This document shows positions 1-7,806 of a stretch of DNA of 64,000 nt, one piece after another. Position 1 is the stretch's first letter, and every line of letters begins with the position of its first letter. Made by a program: the position numbers and the translations under genes. Origin of the DNA: Catenuloplanes indicus (lineage in GTDB: Bacteria > Actinomycetota > Actinomycetes > Mycobacteriales > Micromonosporaceae). The notes under the pieces were generated by a model, which was given only the letters and a program-made list of their open reading frames with translations, did not search any database and was not told the DNA's origin. The stretch lies in contig NZ_JAUSUZ010000001.1 of NCBI RefSeq assembly GCF_030813715.1, positions 3,472,001 to 3,536,000 of the forward strand, written 5' to 3'.

Positions 1-681
1 GTGCTGGGGGTCCGGCAGCCGCACCACCGTCGGCTCCGGCCGCACGGGCAGCATGTGTGCCAGGATCTCGGCGGCCACCTCGTCCTCGGTGCCGTCGCCG
101 TCGATCAGCACGAACGAGTCGTGCTCCGGAAGCGAGGCGTAGGACGCGGAGGCGCGCGTCAGGTACTCGATCGTCTCGTGGTCGGTGCCGCGCGCCTCGA
201 TCCGCCGGTACGCCGCACCCGGGCTGACGACCAGCAGGAACGTGACGTCCGGCGCCGGGAACAGCCGGTACGCGAAACGGGCCAGCCGCTCGGCGGCACG
301 CCCCCGGCCGAGCTGGGTGCGGATGCTGGCGTACTGGCAGTAGCTGTACCGGTCCATCACCGCGATCCGGCCGGAGTGCCGGTTGCGCAGCAACGTGCGG
401 GCGATGGCGAGCCAGCGGAGCACCGACTCCACGACCGGCCAGCCGCGCCGGCCGAACAGGTGCTGCGCGTCGTCCACACCGAGTCGCTGGGCGACCCTGC
501 CGAACCAGGCGCGGCCGCCCGCGTTCTGCAGGTAGTCGGCGGGCAGGCCGGCTGCGGTGAGCGCGTCCGCGAGGCGGTGCGCCTGGGTGGTCTTCCCGGA
601 GCCGTCGACGCCGATCAGCGCGACGATCTTGGGCGGATGTCCGGAGTCGTCGTCACGGGTGGATTCAAAGATCGGCGCCAT
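1..681 (-). CDS. dTMP kinase-like P-loop nucleotide kinase, cut at its 3' end
   Basis: Reading the minus strand from the ATG at 681 gives 227 codons with no stop, so the C-terminus lies outside the window. A Walker A loop, GVDGSGKTT, sits near residues 25-33. It is followed by a DRY-type motif (MDRYSYCQY, about residue 120) and a lid-like segment, the usual order in thymidylate kinase-like proteins that phosphorylate dTMP. The spacing and the weak match of the middle to housekeeping Tmk suggest one of the longer actinobacterial thymidylate-kinase-like paralogues. No Shine-Dalgarno is obvious, but coding bias stops at this ATG. It is divergent from the sigma-factor gene, so the roughly 200 bases between them hold both promoters. 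The true substrate is not proven. Confidence 0.8.
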   Translation of the reverse strand, partial: MAPIFESTRDDDSGHPPKIVALIGVDGSGKTTQAHRLADALTAAGLPADYLQNAGGRAWFGRVAQRLGVDDAQHLFGRRGWPVVESVLRWLAIARTLLRNRHSGRIAVMDRYSYCQYASIRTQLGRGRAAERLARFAYRLFPAPDVTFLLVVSPGAAYRRIEARGTDHETIEYLTRASASYASLPEHDSFVLIDGDGTEDEVAAEILAHMLPVRPEPTVVRLPDPQH

Positions 682-816
682 ACTCCGACACGGTAGCGAG
701 TCGAGGCATCTTTTCGCTGAAAGTCATAGTCGGCCATCCGCTATTTTTTCCGGCAAATCACCTTAAAGAAGCCTGGATATCTATCATCCTTTCGGCTGGA
801 TTTCCACCGTCCAACC

Positions 817-826
817 GGACTAAAGT
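817..826. promoter_or_regulatory. GGACTAAAGT motif resembling a DosR/DevR-box core
   Basis: GGACTAAAGT lies about 50 bases before the sigma-factor start. It matches the central part of the mycobacterial DosR box (GGGACTWWAGTCCC, known from the literature) but the right arm is degenerate. A second GGACTAAAG occurs at 6274-6282 upstream of the alpha-glucoside operon. A role in hypoxia or stress control is inference. Confidence 0.3.
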
Positions 827-878
827 TGTTTGCTGTACGCGAAACGATCCCCGACCCCCTTCAGTGGGGAGGCCGTTC

Positions 879-1643
879 GTGAGCACACCCCCGGAACGCC
901 GGCACCGCGCCGTCCGCCTGCTGGCCACGCTGTCCGAGATGCCGTCGCGGCATCCCGACCGCGCACGCGTCCGCGCGGAGGTGATCGAGGCGTGGCTGCC
1001 GCTGGCGCATCACCTGGCGAACCGGTTCGCCGGCCGTGGCGAGCCGCGCGAGGACCTGGACCAGACCGCGATCGTCGGGCTGATCAAAGCGGTCAACCGG
1101 TACGACCCGGACCGCGGCGTGGAATTCGCGGCGTACGCGATCCCGACCATCGCCGGCGAGATCAAGCGGCATTTCCGGGACCGGTGCTGGGACGTCCGGG
1201 TGCCGCGCCGCCTGCAGGAGCTGCGCGCCGCCACGTCCGAGGCGACCACCACGCTGACCCAGACGCTGGGCCGCTCCCCCACCGTGGCCGAGCTGGCGGA
1301 GCACCTGGACCGCGGCGAGGAGGAGATCCTGGAGGGACTGGAGGCGTCCCGGGCGTACAGCGCGATCTCGCTCTCCGCACCGGCGGGCGAGGGCGAGACG
1401 CCGCTCGGTGACCTGCTCGGCGCAGAGGACGAGGAGCTGGCGACCGCGGAGCTGCGGGTGGCGCTCGGGCCCGCGCTCGCCGGGCTCGACCCACGCGAGC
1501 AGCGCATCCTGACGCTGCGCTTCTACGGCAACCTGACCCAGTCGCAGATCGCGGACCGGATCGGCATCTCCCAGATGCACGTGTCCCGGCTGCTCGCCCG
1601 CGCGCTGACCAAGCTGCGGGGACGGCTCGCCGACGACTTCTGA
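879..1643 (+). CDS. RNA polymerase sigma factor, SigB/SigF/SigG (group 3) family
   Basis: The protein is 254 residues. Region 2 (about 35-105) carries the DLDQTAIVGLIKAVNRYD helix used for core binding and -10 recognition. Region 3 covers about 110-185. Region 4 holds a helix-turn-helix ending SQMHVSRLLARALTKLR. This order and length fit the SigB/F/G stress and development sigma factors, which recognise alternative promoters. I chose the GTG at 879 because GGGGAGG at 866-872 lies six bases before it; an in-frame GTG at 864 lies within that ribosome-binding region. No anti-sigma or anti-anti-sigma gene is adjacent, unlike sigB/rsb operons, so control must come from elsewhere or from the promoter (see the motif at 817). 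The nucleotidyltransferase operon follows about 90 bases later on the same strand. Confidence 0.9.
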   Translation: MSTPPERRHRAVRLLATLSEMPSRHPDRARVRAEVIEAWLPLAHHLANRFAGRGEPREDLDQTAIVGLIKAVNRYDPDRGVEFAAYAIPTIAGEIKRHFRDRCWDVRVPRRLQELRAATSEATTTLTQTLGRSPTVAELAEHLDRGEEEILEGLEASRAYSAISLSAPAGEGETPLGDLLGAEDEELATAELRVALGPALAGLDPREQRILTLRFYGNLTQSQIADRIGISQMHVSRLLARALTKLRGRLADDF

Positions 1644-1732
1644 GGCGTCCGAAATGCCGGTTTCCCGGTGTGTGAAGCGGTGTCCCGCCGGGTAGGTGGA
1701 CAGGACACCGCCACACACGACGGGAGATCGCC

Positions 1733-2356
1733 ATGCCGTACCGGGTGGACGCCGGGCTAGTCAATACGCTCAAGCGCGTCGCCGCCATCTTCAAGCAGGC
1801 CGACGTGCCGTTCGCACTGGGCGGGAGCTTCGCGGTCTACGCGCACGGGGGCTACTCCAGCGACCACGACGTGGATTTCATGATCCGCGAGCAAGACGTG
1901 GACCGCGCGCTGGAGGAGCTGACCGCCGCGGGCTTCACCAGCGAGCGGCCACCGGAGGACTGGCTGGTCAAGGTCTACGACGACGGGCGGATGGTGGACC
2001 TCATCTTCCGGCCGGTGGAGACGCCGGTGACGGACGAGACGCTGGCCGACTCCGTGGTCCGGCCGGTCGACGCGATCCAGATGCCGTGCATCTCCGCGAC
2101 CCAGCTGATGGTGCACAAGCTGCTCAGCTTCTCCCAGCACTACTGCGACTTCGCGCGCGGCCTGCCGGTCGCCCGGTCGCTGCGGGAGCAGATCGACTGG
2201 GCGCGCGTGCGCCACGAGACCGCGGACTCGCCGTACGCGGAGGCGTTCCTGGTGCTCCTCGACCGGCTGGACGTGGTCTCCACCGAGGAGTCGGACACGC
2301 CGGACGCGGAGGGACACGGTCAGCGCAGCACGCTCCGCCTCGCCGCCACACAGTAA
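1733..2356 (+). CDS. nucleotidyltransferase-fold protein
   Basis: This 207-residue protein has the minimal nucleotidyltransferase signature: GGSFAVYAHG (about residues 29-38) followed by the acidic pair in DHDVDFMI (about 43-50), with a further Asp in MVDLIF. Proteins of this type transfer NMP groups to RNA, protein or small molecules; the family includes AbiEii-like and tRNA nucleotidyltransferase-like enzymes. There is no membrane segment or signal peptide. It begins a tight three-gene run: 15 bases separate it from the BON-like gene, which overlaps the metallophosphoesterase by 4 bases. The cluster suggests making and removing a nucleotide modification, but no substrate can be read from sequence. 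No antitoxin-like partner such as AbiEi is adjacent, which argues against a classical abortive-infection pair. Confidence 0.8.
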   Translation: MPYRVDAGLVNTLKRVAAIFKQADVPFALGGSFAVYAHGGYSSDHDVDFMIREQDVDRALEELTAAGFTSERPPEDWLVKVYDDGRMVDLIFRPVETPVTDETLADSVVRPVDAIQMPCISATQLMVHKLLSFSQHYCDFARGLPVARSLREQIDWARVRHETADSPYAEAFLVLLDRLDVVSTEESDTPDAEGHGQRSTLRLAATQ

Positions 2357-2371
2357 GGAAGGTGACATCAC

Positions 2372-2656
2372 GTGACGACACAGCATCATGCGGACATCGG
2401 GACCAACCGCCCGCTGGACGAGTACGCCGAGGCCGAGGTGCAGCGCCTGCTGACCGAGGACGGGCGGGTGGCCGAGCAGGGCCTGACCGTCTCGCGGCGC
2501 GAGCACACGCTGATCCTCTGCGGTGACGTGGAGAGCGCCCAGCGGCGCGACGAGATCGTCCGGCTGATCCGGGAGCAGTTCCCCGGCATCGACCTCCAGG
2601 TCGACATCGGCCTCACCCGGGCGAACGCGCCGGCCGAGGCGGAGGAGCTGTCGTGA
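2372..2656 (+). CDS. small BON-like domain protein
   Basis: The product is 94 residues with no signal peptide or membrane helix. Residues about 16-85 alternate helix and strand, in the pattern AEVQRLLTEDGRVAEQGLTV followed by ILCGDVESAQRRDEIVRLI. This resembles a BON domain (helix-strand-strand-helix-strand, with GxV in the middle), a module usually linked to membrane or phospholipid association. Here it is a single cytoplasmic copy, so BON-like is a fold guess. It starts at GTG 2372, preceded by AAGGAAGG. Its TGA overlaps the GTG of the metallophosphoesterase by four bases, so the two are translationally coupled and likely act in one process. Confidence 0.65.
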   Translation: MTTQHHADIGTNRPLDEYAEAEVQRLLTEDGRVAEQGLTVSRREHTLILCGDVESAQRRDEIVRLIREQFPGIDLQVDIGLTRANAPAEAEELS

Positions 2657-3411
2657 TCCGGATCGCGGCCGTCGGCGACGTGCACATCGACAAGGACGTG
2701 GTCGGGCGTTACCGGCCCGCGCTGGAGGAACTGCCGGACAAGGCGGACGTGCTGCTGCTGGCCGGCGACCTGACCCGGCACGGCACGGAGGACGAGGCGC
2801 GCTGCGTGGCCACGGAGTTCGGCGGGCTCGGCGTACCGGTGATCGCGGTTCTGGGTAATCACGACCACCAGTCGGACCAGCCGGACGCGGTCACCCGGGT
2901 GCTCACCGACGTCGGCATCACCGTGCTGGAGGGCACCGGGACCGTGCTGGACTGCGGCGGCACCCGGCTCGGCGTGGCCGGCGTGAAGGGCTTCGGCGGC
3001 GGCTTCGCCGGGCGGTGCGCCAGCAACTTCGGCGAGCCGGAGATGAAGGCGTTCGTCGGGACCACCGAGCGGATCGCGGACAGCCTGGCCGACGCGCTGC
3101 ACGCGCTCGACTGCGACGTGAAGGTGGCGCTCACCCACTACGCGCCGGTGCCGGACACGCTGGCCGGCGAGCCGCTGGAGATCTATCCGTTCCTCGGCTG
3201 CTACCAGCTGGGGCGGGCGATCGACTCGGCCGGCACCGCGCTGGCGCTGCACGGGCACGCGCACCATGGCACCGAGCGCGGCACCACGCCGGGCGGCGTC
3301 CGGGTGCGGAACGTGGCACACCCGGTGATCAAGCAGGCCTACAGTGTCTACCACCTCCTCCGCGACGAGGCAGACATCGACAGTCATTCATTGGTCCACG
3401 CCGGACAGTAG
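2653..3411 (+). CDS. calcineurin-like metallophosphoesterase
   Basis: This 252-residue cytosolic enzyme shows the full metal-ligand series of the calcineurin-like phosphoesterase family: GDVH near residue 8, GDLTRHG near 39, GNHDH near 74, THYAP near 161 and HGHAHHG near 201. The dinuclear metal site hydrolyses phosphomonoesters or diesters; known relatives act on cyclic nucleotides, Ap4A or DNA. The GTG start at 2653 overlaps the previous stop (GTGA), giving coupled translation with the BON-like gene. A strong hairpin terminator follows at 3433-3454 and closes the unit. Whether the phosphoesterase reverses a modification made by the nucleotidyltransferase two genes upstream is an open but attractive idea. 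Confidence 0.9.
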   Translation: MIRIAAVGDVHIDKDVVGRYRPALEELPDKADVLLLAGDLTRHGTEDEARCVATEFGGLGVPVIAVLGNHDHQSDQPDAVTRVLTDVGITVLEGTGTVLDCGGTRLGVAGVKGFGGGFAGRCASNFGEPEMKAFVGTTERIADSLADALHALDCDVKVALTHYAPVPDTLAGEPLEIYPFLGCYQLGRAIDSAGTALALHGHAHHGTERGTTPGGVRVRNVAHPVIKQAYSVYHLLRDEADIDSHSLVHAGQ

Positions 3412-3432
3412 CCGGGCGTGCTACCCGGCAGA

Positions 3433-3454
3433 GGCGGCCTACGGGCCGCCTTTT
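3433..3454 (+). terminator. Rho-independent terminator with UACG tetraloop
   Basis: A perfect 7-bp stem, GGCGGCC (3433-3439) with GGCCGCC (3444-3450), is closed by a TACG tetraloop and followed by TTTT. It ends the metallophosphoesterase transcript. Confidence 0.85.
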
Positions 3455-3506
3455 CGCTGCTCACAGCGATGTTTTGCGATCCTGGCGGTCGGGTACAGAA
3501 CAGAAC

Positions 3507-3659
3507 ATGGGAGCTTTCGATACTCTTCTGTGGATCCTGGCAGTGGTGCTCGTGGTCGCCGGCGTGGTCTCGCTCGTCCGGCGGCAGATTCTCTGGGGAA
3601 TCGTCCTGATCGTGGTGGGCCTGCTCGTCGGTCCCGGTGGTGTCAGCATCTTCACGTAG
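3507..3659 (+). CDS. GPGG-motif small membrane protein
   Basis: The product has 50 residues and is almost entirely two hydrophobic helices: about residues 6-22 (LLWILAVVLVVAGVVSLV) and 28-42, separated by the basic turn RRQ. It ends in VGPGGVSIF, the diagnostic GPGG tail of a family of very short actinobacterial membrane proteins of unknown function. The ATG at 3507 gives the family's usual length; longer in-frame extensions run into the upstream terminator region. It stands alone between that terminator and the MHYT gene, so it is probably monocistronic. Confidence 0.8.
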   Translation: MGAFDTLLWILAVVLVVAGVVSLVRRQILWGIVLIVVGLLVGPGGVSIFT

Positions 3660-3893
3660 GCCGCCCGCATCCCGCCCCGCCGACCCCCGGGGTCGTCGCA
3701 CATCGGACCGGAGTCCTCCCCCGACCGGCCGGTCCACCGCGACGACCCCGGCCCCATGTCCGCGATCAGCGCCTCCCCCGTCCGTGCGGGCCGGACGAGA
3801 TGTGCGACGGACGGCACCCGCGATGTGACTGAATCTTCGACCGAATGACCCTGATGTCCGATCGGGTCTTATTTGTCGAGGTGTCAGCGCGCG

Positions 3894-4799
3894 ATGGCCG
3901 AGGTCCACCACTTCACGCACGGGGCGTTCAACCCCATCGTCTCCTTCCTGATGGCGTTTCTCGGCTCACTGCTGGGGCTCGCCTGCACGGTCCGCGCGCG
4001 TGAGTCACAGACCCGCGGCCGGCGAGCACGCTGGCTCGGAATCGCCGCGTTCGCGATCGGCGGCGCCGGCATCTGGCTCATGCACTTCATGGCCATGCTC
4101 GGCTTCGACGTGCCGGACTCCACGCTCCGCTACGACCTCGGCCTCACGCTGGCCAGCGCGGCCATCGCGGTGGGCACCGTCGGGTTCGGACTGTTCGTGG
4201 TCGGCTTCGGCCCCCGGTCCTGGCAGCGCATCCTGACCAGCGGCGTGCTGACCGGCGCCGGTGTGGTGGCGATGCACTACACCGGCATGCGGGCGATGCG
4301 CGTGGTCGGCGTGATCCACTACGACCCGGGCCTGGTGGCCGCGTCCTGCGTGATCGCCGTGGTCGCCGCGACCGTCGCGCTCTGGTTCACCGTCACGATC
4401 AAGGGCTGGGGCCCGATCATCGTCGCCGCCGCGATCATGGGCGTCGCGGTGACCGGCATGCACTACACCGGCATGGCCGCGATGCGCGTCGAGCTCTGGA
4501 ACGACGGCCGTGGCCACGTCGAGGGCCTGGCGCCGTACATCCTGCTGGTCCCGATCACGCTGCTGGCCGCCGCCACGCTGATCGGCATGGCGTTCAGCGG
4601 CCTCCAGGCGATGACCCAGGAGGAGTTCGCCGCGGGCGCACCGGTCCTGCCGCTCCGCTCGCACGGCGCCCACGCCGAGCAGACCTGGTCCGTCCGCGCG
4701 ACCGAGCCGGTCATCCCACCGGCGCCCGCGGTCGACCGCCTGGCCACGTCGTCCGCCGCCGCGGCCGCCACCGCCGGGGCCAGCCGCGCCCGCACGTGA
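3894..4799 (+). CDS. MHYT-domain integral membrane sensor without output domain
   Basis: This 301-residue protein has seven predicted hydrophobic helices between residues about 8 and 235. It carries the repeated MHYT signature: MHFMAM near residue 65, MHYTGM near 127 and MHYTGM near 192. The conserved Met and His residues are proposed in this family to bind a metal (copper) and sense O2, CO or NO at the outer membrane face. Homologues often carry GGDEF/EAL, kinase or LytTR output domains; here only an 80-residue Ala/Pro-rich cytoplasmic tail follows (about 220-301), so signalling needs a partner. I chose ATG 3894; a TTG seven codons upstream is possible. A 12-bp hairpin after the stop separates it from tspO, which converges on it. 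Confidence 0.88.
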   Translation: MAEVHHFTHGAFNPIVSFLMAFLGSLLGLACTVRARESQTRGRRARWLGIAAFAIGGAGIWLMHFMAMLGFDVPDSTLRYDLGLTLASAAIAVGTVGFGLFVVGFGPRSWQRILTSGVLTGAGVVAMHYTGMRAMRVVGVIHYDPGLVAASCVIAVVAATVALWFTVTIKGWGPIIVAAAIMGVAVTGMHYTGMAAMRVELWNDGRGHVEGLAPYILLVPITLLAAATLIGMAFSGLQAMTQEEFAAGAPVLPLRSHGAHAEQTWSVRATEPVIPPAPAVDRLATSSAAAAATAGASRART

Positions 4800-4812
4800 C
4801 CGACGGTGAATC

Positions 4813-4840
4813 GGGGTGCCGGCCGGACGGCCGGCACCCC
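4813..4840. terminator. bidirectional hairpin between the MHYT gene and tspO
   Basis: A perfect 12-bp inverted repeat, GGGGTGCCGGCC/GGCCGGCACCCC, is closed by GGAC. It lies between two convergent genes and has no T tract, which is common for actinomycete terminators. Confidence 0.75.
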
Positions 4841-4861
4841 GCACCGGACGGAGAAACGACG

Positions 4862-5350
4862 TCAGTTCATCGACCAGATGGCCGCGTTGAGCGCGGTCGC
4901 GTAGGTGACCCACAGCAGGTACGGCACCAGCAGCAGCGCGGCGACGGCGGAGATGCGGCGGAAGAGCGCGATCGTCGCGGCGATGGCGAGCCACAGCAGG
5001 ACGATCTCGGCCAGCGCGAGGCCGTACTGGCCGGCGCCGAAGAACAGCGGGGTCCAGAGCGCGTTCAGGGCCAGCTGCACCGCGTAGACGGTGAGCGCGG
5101 TGGTCCAGCCCGCGCGGCGCCAGGCGAGCCAGCCGGCCAGCGCGATCATGACGTAGAGCACGGTCCAGACCGGACCGAACAGCCAGGACGGCGGCGCCCA
5201 GGAGGGCTGGGCCAGGCTGTTGTACTCGGCGGCCGTACCCTGGACGCCGAGGCCGCCGATCGCCGCGGCCGCGAACGCGGCGAGCGCGAAGCCGGCGAGG
5301 GCGAGCCATGGGACGGGACCATGATGGTGGCGGGCGCTCAGCGTGGACAT
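4862..5350 (-). CDS. tspO: TspO/MBR family tryptophan-rich membrane protein
   Basis: This 162-residue membrane protein has five predicted helices, the TspO norm. Diagnostic elements are the Trp/Pro-rich loop QPSWAPPSWLFGPVWTVLY (about residues 47-65), NALWTPLFFG (about 97-106) and the final VPYLLWVTYATALNAAIW with its tail. TspO proteins bind porphyrins and cholesterol-like ligands and influence tetrapyrrole and stress responses. The gene lies 28 bases downstream of the HD-domain gene on the same strand, so the two are probably co-transcribed, a pairing I do not recognise as standard. Its start, MSTLSARHHHG, is the only reasonable in-frame ATG before the first helix. Confidence 0.92.
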   Translation of the reverse strand: MSTLSARHHHGPVPWLALAGFALAAFAAAAIGGLGVQGTAAEYNSLAQPSWAPPSWLFGPVWTVLYVMIALAGWLAWRRAGWTTALTVYAVQLALNALWTPLFFGAGQYGLALAEIVLLWLAIAATIALFRRISAVAALLLVPYLLWVTYATALNAAIWSMN

Positions 5351-5378
5351 GTGCGCATAGTTCCCCGTGGCCGGGCCG

Positions 5379-6110
5379 TCAATCCAGGATCGCGGCGAAC
5401 CGCTCCTCGGCCAGATCGAGCTGGTCCATGATGTGCGACCTCGCCTCCGGCGCCAGCGGCGTGTCCGGCCGGGAGATCAACTCCCGGAACGTGGGCACCA
5501 GCGGGCGGTACTTCCGGGCGCTGGACTCCAGCTTCGGCCCGGTGGTGTGGATGATGCCGACGCCGTTGTCGGTGAAGTCGCTGACCTTGATCACCCGGGC
5601 CCACGGGTCGCGGTCCAGGCTCTCCGCCACGTGTTCCCGGTACTGCTCGTAGCGGTCCCGGCCGGGCTCGTACGCCGGATTGGTGACCGAGCGGACCAGG
5701 TCGGCGACGCGCTTGTTGAACCGGCGGGCGACCTCGGCGAGCGCGGCCTCGGTGGCGGCGTCGTGCGGCTGCGGCTCCGGCAACCCGGCCAGCTCGCACG
5801 GGTGGTCCTCGACCGCGTCGTGCAGCAGCGCCGCACACAGGACGTCCACGTCCTCGACCCGGTAGTAGCACATGATCCGCAACGCGACCCGGAGCAAATG
5901 GTTCAGATACGGCTCGCGCACCCGGCGGTCGTCCCGGTGGAGGTGCGTGGCGAGCGTGAGCGCGTCGGTGAGCGCGTCCCGGTGCGCGCCGGGGAAGCGG
6001 GCGATCTCGTCGAGGAAGCGCTGCCGCAGACCGGGCTCGCCGTACACCTCGGTGATGGCGTGCAGCGGCATGGTGCGCAGGATCTCGGATTTCAGCGTCT
6101 GGCCGGACAT
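5379..6110 (-). CDS. HD-domain phosphohydrolase (RelA/SpoT hydrolase-like)
   Basis: From the ATG at 6110 the protein is 243 residues. It has the HD metal-binding pattern: a conserved His in EPYLNHLLRVA (about 67-77), HD in AALLHDAVEDH (about 93-103) and a later Asp in IKVSDFTDN. This arrangement is that of the SpoT/MESH1-type HD fold, which removes pyrophosphate from (p)ppGpp or related nucleotides; no synthetase or TGS domain is present. The frame extends upstream to a GTG at 6173, but those 21 codons have poor GC at the third position, so I favour 6110. It is probably co-transcribed with tspO. A role in alarmone breakdown is inference from the fold. Confidence 0.8.
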   Translation of the reverse strand: MSGQTLKSEILRTMPLHAITEVYGEPGLRQRFLDEIARFPGAHRDALTDALTLATHLHRDDRRVREPYLNHLLRVALRIMCYYRVEDVDVLCAALLHDAVEDHPCELAGLPEPQPHDAATEAALAEVARRFNKRVADLVRSVTNPAYEPGRDRYEQYREHVAESLDRDPWARVIKVSDFTDNGVGIIHTTGPKLESSARKYRPLVPTFRELISRPDTPLAPEARSHIMDQLDLAEERFAAILD

Positions 6111-6273
6111 GGCGCCCACATATACCCGATATTGCCTGGTCAGGGTAGCCGCCATATCGCCGTTAACCACCACGAAGACGCACGTTTGAGACGAGAATGG
6201 TCCTGTGACGCAGAGCGGTCCACGGTCCTTGCCAGGTTTCTGAATTGTTACCGATCAAGGTCTGCCGACCGCT

Positions 6274-6300
6274 GGACTAAAGATCCTGCAAGCGCTTACA
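6274..6300 (+). promoter_or_regulatory. LacI-family operator and GGACTAAAG motif upstream of the alpha-glucoside operon
   Basis: TGCAAGCGCTTACA (6287-6300) is a near-palindrome centred on CG, the classic LacI/GalR operator shape. It lies about 77 bases before the binding-protein start, and the LacI gene at 9939 is the obvious owner. Five bases upstream, GGACTAAAG (6274-6282) repeats the core seen before the sigma-factor gene. Confidence 0.65.
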
Positions 6301-6376
6301 TGTGAGGACGCCCACAGGAACGGGATCCGGCGGACGGGCTTCCATTGCCTCGCGCCGGCTAGGGAAGGAGGACGCC

Positions 6377-7717
6377 ATGGCGGTCAAGTCTCGACCTCGC
6401 CAGGCCCTTGCGGTCGCCACCGCTCTCGGACTGGCGCTGACCGCCGCCGCGTGCGGCGGCGGAGACGACAACAGCAGCGCGGGCACCGGCGACTGCTCGA
6501 CATACGACGCCTACAAGCACGACGGCACCGAGGTCTCCATCTACGCATCGATCCGCGACACCGAGGCAGATCTGCTGGAGGAGTCGTGGTCCGAGTTCAG
6601 CGAGTGCACCGGCATCACGATCAACTACGAGGGCAGTGGCGAGTTCGAGGCGCAGTTGCAAGTGCGCGTGGACGGCGGCAACGCGCCGGACATCGCGTTC
6701 ATCCCGCAGCCGGGCCTGATCAAGCGGTTCGCCGACTCGGGCAAGCTCAAGGCCGTCTCGGCGGACACCAAGACCCAGGCCGAGGCGAACTACTCGGCCG
6801 ACTGGCTGAAGTACGCCACGGTCAACGGCCAGTTGTACGGCGCCCCGTTCGGCTCGAACGTGAAGTCCTTCGTGTGGTACTCGCCGAAGACGTTCACCGA
6901 GAAGGGCTACAAGGTCCCGACCACCTGGGACGAGATGATCGCGCTGAGCGACCAGATCGCGGGCACCGGCGAGAAGCCGTGGTGCGCGGGCATCGAGTCC
7001 GGTGACGCGACCGGCTGGCCGGCCACCGACTGGCTCGAGGACGTCATGCTGCGCACGCAGACGCCCGAGGTCTACGACCAGTGGGTCAACCACGAGATCC
7101 CGTTCAACGACCCGAAGATCGCGGAGGCGCTCGACCGGGCCGGCACGATCCTGAAGAACGACAAGTACGTCAACGGTGGGTACGGCGACTCCAAGTCCAT
7201 CTCGACGACCGCGTTCCAGGAGGGTGGCCTGCCGATCCTCGAGGACAAGTGCACGCTGCACCGCCAGGCCTCGTTCTACGCGAACCAGTGGCCCGAGGGC
7301 ACCAAGGTGGCCGAGGACGGCGACGTATACGCGTTCTACTTCCCGGCGATCGACGCGGCCGGTGGCAAGCCGGTGCTGGGCGCCGGCGAGTTCACCGTGG
7401 CGTTCGCGGACCGTCCCGAGGTCCAGGCCGTGCAGACGTACCTGGCCAGCGGCGAGCACGCGAACACCCGCGCCAAGCTCGGCAACTGGGTCTCGGCGAA
7501 CAAGAAACTGGACATCAACAACGTCCAGAACCCGATCGACAAGCTCTCCGTGGGCATCCTGCAGGACGCCTCGACCGTGTTCCGCTTCGACGGTTCGGAC
7601 CTGATGCCGGCCTCGGTCGGTACGGGCACGTTCTGGAAGGGCATGGTCGACTGGATCAACGGCGGCAAGGACACCGCGGGCACCCTCAAGTACATCGAGG
7701 ATTCCTGGCCCAAGTAG
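6377..7717 (+). CDS. aglE: alpha-glucoside ABC transporter substrate-binding lipoprotein
   Basis: The 446-residue precursor opens with a lipoprotein signal peptide: basic MAVKSRPR, hydrophobic core, then lipobox LTAAAC with the acylated Cys near residue 23. The mature protein is a type-1 extracellular solute-binding domain. Segments such as NYEGSGEFEAQLQVRVDGG and PDIAFIPQPG match the AglE-type alpha-glucoside binders that capture maltose, trehalose or sucrose-like sugars. GGAAGGAGGA at 6363-6372 fixes the ATG at 6377; the frame upstream is non-coding. It is the first gene of an operon with two permeases; a 16-bp hairpin after its stop probably stabilises this high-copy cistron. No ATPase gene is present, as is common where a shared MsiK-like ATPase serves many sugar transporters. 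Confidence 0.9.
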   Translation: MAVKSRPRQALAVATALGLALTAAACGGGDDNSSAGTGDCSTYDAYKHDGTEVSIYASIRDTEADLLEESWSEFSECTGITINYEGSGEFEAQLQVRVDGGNAPDIAFIPQPGLIKRFADSGKLKAVSADTKTQAEANYSADWLKYATVNGQLYGAPFGSNVKSFVWYSPKTFTEKGYKVPTTWDEMIALSDQIAGTGEKPWCAGIESGDATGWPATDWLEDVMLRTQTPEVYDQWVNHEIPFNDPKIAEALDRAGTILKNDKYVNGGYGDSKSISTTAFQEGGLPILEDKCTLHRQASFYANQWPEGTKVAEDGDVYAFYFPAIDAAGGKPVLGAGEFTVAFADRPEVQAVQTYLASGEHANTRAKLGNWVSANKKLDINNVQNPIDKLSVGILQDASTVFRFDGSDLMPASVGTGTFWKGMVDWINGGKDTAGTLKYIEDSWPK

Positions 7718-7724
7718 GGCACCC

Positions 7725-7759
7725 GATCCGGGCCGGGCGCTGGGCGCCCGGCCCGGATC
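7725..7759 (+). terminator. 16-bp intercistronic hairpin after the binding-protein gene
   Basis: A perfect inverted repeat pairs 7725-7740 with 7744-7759 around a three-base loop, followed by TCTCTTT. It lies inside the operon, so it is more likely a partial terminator or 3'-end stabiliser that raises binding-protein mRNA over permease mRNA than a full stop. Confidence 0.75.
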
Positions 7760-7806
7760 TCTTTACCGGTACAAGAACCCGCATGGGTCAGCTCTGGGGA
7801 GCGGTG

